A stretch of DNA of 64,000 nucleotides, taken from NCBI GenBank assembly GCA_017940385.1, contig JAGAYS010000029.1, positions 1-64,000 of the forward strand, in the 5' to 3' direction. The translations under genes were made by a program, and so were the position numbers. The notes under the pieces are model-generated. The model had not been told where the DNA came from, did no database searches, and saw only the letters and a program-made list of their open reading frames with translations. Source of the DNA: Ruminobacter sp. (GTDB taxonomy: Bacteria > Pseudomonadota > Gammaproteobacteria > Enterobacterales > Succinivibrionaceae). Numbering within the stretch: the stretch's first letter is position 1; each line of letters begins with the position of its first letter. Shown one piece after another: positions 60,535 through 64,000 of the stretch.

Positions 60535-62202
60535 ATGACAGAAGAGGCAATCCATACTTCAAACTTTATTACCCAGATTATAGATGAGGATCTGGCGGCA
60601 AAGAAATGCGACACCGTTGTTACCAGATTCCCGCCGGAACCTAACGGCTATTTACACATCGGACACGCAAAATCAATCTGTTTGAATTTCGGTATCGCAC
60701 GGGACTATAACGGTCTGTGCAATCTCCGCTTTGACGACACCAACCCGGCAAAGGAAGAAGTAGAATACGTTGAATCAATCGAAAACGACGTAAAATGGCT
60801 TGGTTTCTCATGGAACGGTGAACCAAGATACTCTTCAAACTACTTCGATCAGTTATACGGTTATGCACTGGAACTCATCAGAAAGGGCCTCGCCTACGTT
60901 GACGAACTCTCTCCGGATCAAATCAGAGAATACAGAGGCACCCTCACCGCTCCCGGCAAGAACAGTCCTTACAGAGACAGAACCGTGGAGGAAAACCTGG
61001 CACTCTTCGAAAAGATGAAAAACGGTGAATTTGAAGAAGGTAAAGCCTGCCTGCGTGCAAAAATCGACATGGCATCATCATTCATCTGTATGAGGGATCC
61101 CGTAATTTACCGCATCAAGTTTGCGACACATCATCAGACCGGTGACAAGTGGTGCATCTACCCTATGTATGACTTCACGCACTGCATTTCAGACGCCATT
61201 GAGGGAATCACCCATTCCATCTGCACCCTGGAATTTCAGGACAACAGACGTCTGTACGACTGGGTACTTGACCACATCAGCATTGAACATCATCCGCATC
61301 AGTACGAATTCAGCCGTCTGAATCTTGAATACGCCATCACCTCAAAGAGAAAGCTTAACCTTCTTGTTAAGGAAAAGATTGTGGACGGATGGGACGATCC
61401 GCGCATGACCACAATTTCAGGTCTGCGCAGAAGAGGCTACACCCCTGCTTCAATCAGAGAATTCTGCCGTCGCATCGGTGTTACGAAACAGGACAACACC
61501 GTTGAGTTTTCCGCACTTGAATCATGCATCAGGGAAGACCTCAACGAACATGCACAGCGTCGCATGGCCGTTCTGAATCCTCTCAGACTCGTTATTGACA
61601 ATTATCCGGAAGGACAGGTTGAGCAGCTTGATGCTCAGAACCATCCTTTAAAGCCTGAACTCGGTTCAAGAAAGGTTCCTTTCACCAGGGAACTCTACAT
61701 TGAAGCTGACGATTTCAGAAAGGAAGGCAATAAGAAGTTCAAGCGTCTGTCACTCGAAAAGGAAGTCCGCCTCCGTTACGGCTATATCATAAAGGCTGAA
61801 AGCTGCGAGGAAGACGAAAACGGCAACGTAACCTGCGTACACTGTACCTATATTCCTGAATCACTGGGTCAGGACGTTGAAGGACACAAACCGAAGGGAG
61901 TTATCCACTGGGTAAGTGCCACCGAAGGCAAAACCGCGGAAATCAGACTCTATGAACGTCTGTTCAAGATACCTAATCCGGGGGCTGCTGATGATTTCCT
62001 GTCAACAATCAATGAAAATTCACTCAGAATCATCGAAAACGCCTGGATTGAACCTGCACTGCAGGATGCTGCCGTATCCGAAGCGTTCCAGTTCGAAAGA
62101 ACAGGTTACTTCTGTGCCGACAGCAAATACACCACATCGGAAAAGAAAGTATTTAACCTTACCGTAGCACTGAAGGAAGATTCTCAGAAGGCTGCTGCGT
62201 AA
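60535..62202 (+). CDS. glnS: Glutaminyl-tRNA synthetase
   Basis: 555 residues (E. coli 554). Class I synthetase with the HIGH motif in [20 protein letters not shown] and the [13 protein letters not shown] sequence of GlnRS, plus [20 protein letters not shown]. The C-terminal anticodon-binding beta-barrels are complete. The gene has a long upstream leader. Confidence 0.97.
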   Translation: MTEEAIHTSNFITQIIDEDLAAKKCDTVVTRFPPEPNGYLHIGHAKSICLNFGIARDYNGLCNLRFDDTNPAKEEVEYVESIENDVKWLGFSWNGEPRYSSNYFDQLYGYALELIRKGLAYVDELSPDQIREYRGTLTAPGKNSPYRDRTVEENLALFEKMKNGEFEEGKACLRAKIDMASSFICMRDPVIYRIKFATHHQTGDKWCIYPMYDFTHCISDAIEGITHSICTLEFQDNRRLYDWVLDHISIEHHPHQYEFSRLNLEYAITSKRKLNLLVKEKIVDGWDDPRMTTISGLRRRGYTPASIREFCRRIGVTKQDNTVEFSALESCIREDLNEHAQRRMAVLNPLRLVIDNYPEGQVEQLDAQNHPLKPELGSRKVPFTRELYIEADDFRKEGNKKFKRLSLEKEVRLRYGYIIKAESCEEDENGNVTCVHCTYIPESLGQDVEGHKPKGVIHWVSATEGKTAEIRLYERLFKIPNPGAADDFLSTINENSLRIIENAWIEPALQDAAVSEAFQFERTGYFCADSKYTTSEKKVFNLTVALKEDSQKAAA

Positions 62203-62236
62203 CCAACCGTTTAATTTTTAATTTTAAGAGGATTTT

Positions 62237-62707
62237 ATGAGCAACGAAGAATTATACGATAATGAAGTCGTCGGTCAGGACTTCGCAAGTGAAGATAATA
62301 CTTCCAACGAATATGAAGTAGATTTAAGTCGCCGCTCACCTAAAGGAGACGTTTTTGTTCAGGTTTATGCCCGTACTCGTCATTGGCTCAGGGTTGGTGT
62401 GCGTCCGGAAGCCATCATTCATGAAAGCAAGGACGGCGGCGGTGTATTCTCATTTGTAAAGAGAATGAAGGATCCTGACTACGATCCTGCCGAAGGTACC
62501 AGATACATCACCTTCAGATGTAATATTGTTCTCGGCGAACTCGAAATCGAAATGAGTTTCACCCACGTTGAGGTTTCATATCAGAACGAAAACGGCGAAA
62601 TCGGCCCGGGAACCCCTGTTTACGAAGGCGATGAAGAATGTGATGCCATCAAGTCCGTATTTAACAAGGTAATCGACAACCTCGCCGCTTACTTAAGCAA
62701 GCAGTAA
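62237..62707 (+). CDS. Protein of unknown function downstream of glnS
   Basis: 156 residues, acidic at the start (SNEELYDNEVVGQDFASEDN) with a beta-rich core (RYITFRCNIVLGELEIEMSF). No signal peptide, membrane segment or known motif. AGAGG stands upstream of the ATG. It follows glnS by 34 bases on the same strand and may be cotranscribed. I do not recognise the family. Confidence 0.7.
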   Translation: MSNEELYDNEVVGQDFASEDNTSNEYEVDLSRRSPKGDVFVQVYARTRHWLRVGVRPEAIIHESKDGGGVFSFVKRMKDPDYDPAEGTRYITFRCNIVLGELEIEMSFTHVEVSYQNENGEIGPGTPVYEGDEECDAIKSVFNKVIDNLAAYLSKQ

Positions 62708-62845
62708 CAGTCATGAAATCAGCCGTCATTGTGAGCGTGTTTTTATTTTTTTAGCATCGTTCACGGTAAAATTATCAGGATACTGGAATAATTAATGACC
62801 AAACCGATGACGGTTGATGTCGTAGATTTTATAGCGAGGAATATT

Positions 62846-63268
62846 ATGAACTTTTTCAGTAAATCAGTTCTCGGCTCAGTGATTATGGCTGCCGGCATGA
62901 CTGTATCCGCCTCTGCGCTGGCTCTTGACGCAAACGTGGAAGCACTTATCAACGACGGCAATCTTGATTCTTTACAGAAGAAAGCATTGACTCAGTATGC
63001 CGAAAGTCTTGATACAATTCTCGGTACCGATACCGAAGACAGGGATCAGGTAATTGAAACAAATAAGCAGTTCATGAATGCTCAGCAGTGTCTTGCACAG
63101 GTTTACTCACGTGATCAGAAACCTTACATGATGCGCGTCAGCAGAAAGATTTATGAAGCAACCTTCAGTGATGACGGTCTGCTCAGAAAGTATCATGAAT
63201 TTCTCGGTCAGGCTCAGCAGGAAGGTGATCTGGCATTACCTACCGAAGCCAACGCCTGCAGGAAATAA
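62846..63268 (+). CDS. Small secreted protein of unknown function
   Basis: 140 residues with a classical signal peptide (SVLGSVIMAAGMTVSASALA) and cleavage likely after ALA. The mature part is helical, with two cysteines (QQCLAQVYSRD and EANACRK) that could form a disulfide. GAGGA upstream supports the ATG at 62846 over an earlier one at 62795. Function not recognised. Confidence 0.75.
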   Translation: MNFFSKSVLGSVIMAAGMTVSASALALDANVEALINDGNLDSLQKKALTQYAESLDTILGTDTEDRDQVIETNKQFMNAQQCLAQVYSRDQKPYMMRVSRKIYEATFSDDGLLRKYHEFLGQAQQEGDLALPTEANACRK

Positions 63269-63282
63269 AAAACACTTTTCCG

Positions 63283-63322
63283 ATACGGCAGAACTCACCC
63301 GGAGTCCTGCCGTATTTTATTT
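63283..63322 (+). terminator. Terminator after the 62846 gene
   Basis: ATACGGCAG (63283-63291) pairs with CTGCCGTAT (63307-63315), followed by TTTATTT. Confidence 0.8.
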
Positions 63323-63444
63323 CTGCATAGGAATCTTTTTCTCCTCCGTTAGTTTTACGCAGTACGTCACTTGTAAAAATCAATCGAATCGAGTACGATA
63401 ACAGCTGTTTTTACTTTTAATAATACATATCCCAGAGACAGACA

Positions 63445-64000
63445 GTGAACAGAAATTTTTTCAACGCACTAAACGGATGCGGCTTTATGCTGCTTGCAGC
63501 CTTATGCGGCTGTACGTCAGGTAATATCAACAATGATATCAGAAAAGCCAACAACAACTTCAGATATCTGGACACAGTAAACACAGCCGAGCCAATCAGA
63601 ATACCGGTAGGTCTGACGCCTCTCGTATTCTCCAAGGAATTTGAAATTCCGGCACAGGGCGTAAAGGATTCACGTGCAGCGATTCTGGGAAAATATGTGG
63701 ACATCCGTCCGCCTCAGAAACTTATTCCTCTTGATTCCAATGTCGTAACCTTCAATGACGGCGACCTGTCACAGGTGTGGTTCTATCCGGATGAATACGG
63801 CAAGACACTGACACCGAACGAACTGTTCAGCGTTCTCATCAGATTCCTAAACATGAACAACATCGACATTGAAAGCATTGACCCTGTAAACAACTTCGTA
63901 CAGACAGACTGGTATGAGGGAACTGAATTCGCCACGCCGTACAACACTGCCGACATGGCTGAAAGTGCCCTGATATACAGACAGAAGTATCTGTTCAGGC
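63445..64000 (+). CDS. bamC: BamC-like outer membrane assembly lipoprotein (3' part outside window)
   Basis: The frame runs off the window end. A GTG start at 63445 gives a lipoprotein signal (FMLLAALCGC, lipobox LCGC). The mature part follows the BamC pattern: YLDTVNTAEPIRIPVGLTPL, a proline-containing turn (FEIPAQGVKDS), YVDIRPPQKLIPL and TDWYEGTEF, in the same order as YLEAAP, VTSGDYAIP, DIRPP and TDW in E. coli BamC. It is a component of the BAM complex that inserts beta-barrels. No in-frame ATG lies between the upstream stop and this point, so GTG is likely. Confidence 0.82.
   Translation, partial: MNRNFFNALNGCGFMLLAALCGCTSGNINNDIRKANNNFRYLDTVNTAEPIRIPVGLTPLVFSKEFEIPAQGVKDSRAAILGKYVDIRPPQKLIPLDSNVVTFNDGDLSQVWFYPDEYGKTLTPNELFSVLIRFLNMNNIDIESIDPVNNFVQTDWYEGTEFATPYNTADMAESALIYRQKYLFR

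Noticed and set aside
60242..60562. 106-codon minus-strand frame upstream of glnS
   Set aside because: It overlaps the glnS start, has no ribosome binding site and does not look like a protein family.

Overview
The window is a piece of a gammaproteobacterial chromosome. The housekeeping genes (asnS, glnS, purB, icd, aroA, galU, argA, maoP, hflD, mnmA, smpB, ssrA, and a bamC-like gene at the edge) read like enterobacterial orthologues, and the block icd / nudJ / mnmA / hflD / purB keeps an arrangement known from Escherichia coli. Moderate GC and many unknown small secreted proteins and lipoproteins fit an anaerobic gut lineage such as Succinivibrionaceae. That family name is inference, not something the sequence proves.

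Region 1 (1-7207) is the end of a nonribosomal peptide synthetase (NRPS) operon: an A-PCP protein cut by the window edge, a TubC-type docking/Cy/A/PCP/reductase protein, and a type II thioesterase, closed by a terminator. Both A domains carry cysteine-like specificity codes and the second module has a heterocyclization domain, so the product is probably a thiazoline-type metallophore related to yersiniabactin or pyochelin, but released by reduction.

Region 2 (7237-18709) is a complete type I-E CRISPR-Cas locus on the minus strand: 29 repeats (three decayed at the old end), a leader next to cas2, and cas2-DEDDh, cas1, cas6e, cas5e, cas7e, cse2, cse1 and cas3. It is AT-rich compared with its flanks. 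An AT-rich gap with a possible gene remnant and a small methyltransferase gene follow.

Region 3 (20245-34134) looks like the uptake and accessory half of the metallophore locus: an exbB-exbD-tonB-MMPL operon, two YbtP/YbtQ-like ABC half-transporters, a TonB-dependent receptor, a stand-alone condensation-fold protein and a phosphopantetheinyl transferase. Two promoter regions here, about 7.3 kb apart, carry the same ungapped double operator (two TGTTA-N8-TAACA palindromes offset by about 20 bp), and each also has a Fur-like box nearby. The CRISPR-Cas locus therefore sits between the biosynthetic and transport halves of what looks like one metal-uptake system.

Region 4 (34189-64000) is mostly core genome: yciB, yciI-galU, aroA, a YgiQ radical SAM protein, a YrbG-like antiporter, smpB and ssrA, icd, two nudJ-like genes, mnmA-hflD-purB, corA, a YfcD-like Nudix gene, asnS, a long DHH phosphoesterase, argA, maoP and glnS. 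Small lipoproteins and unknown genes are interspersed. It ends inside a bamC-like gene. Terminators and several good sigma70-type promoters are visible.
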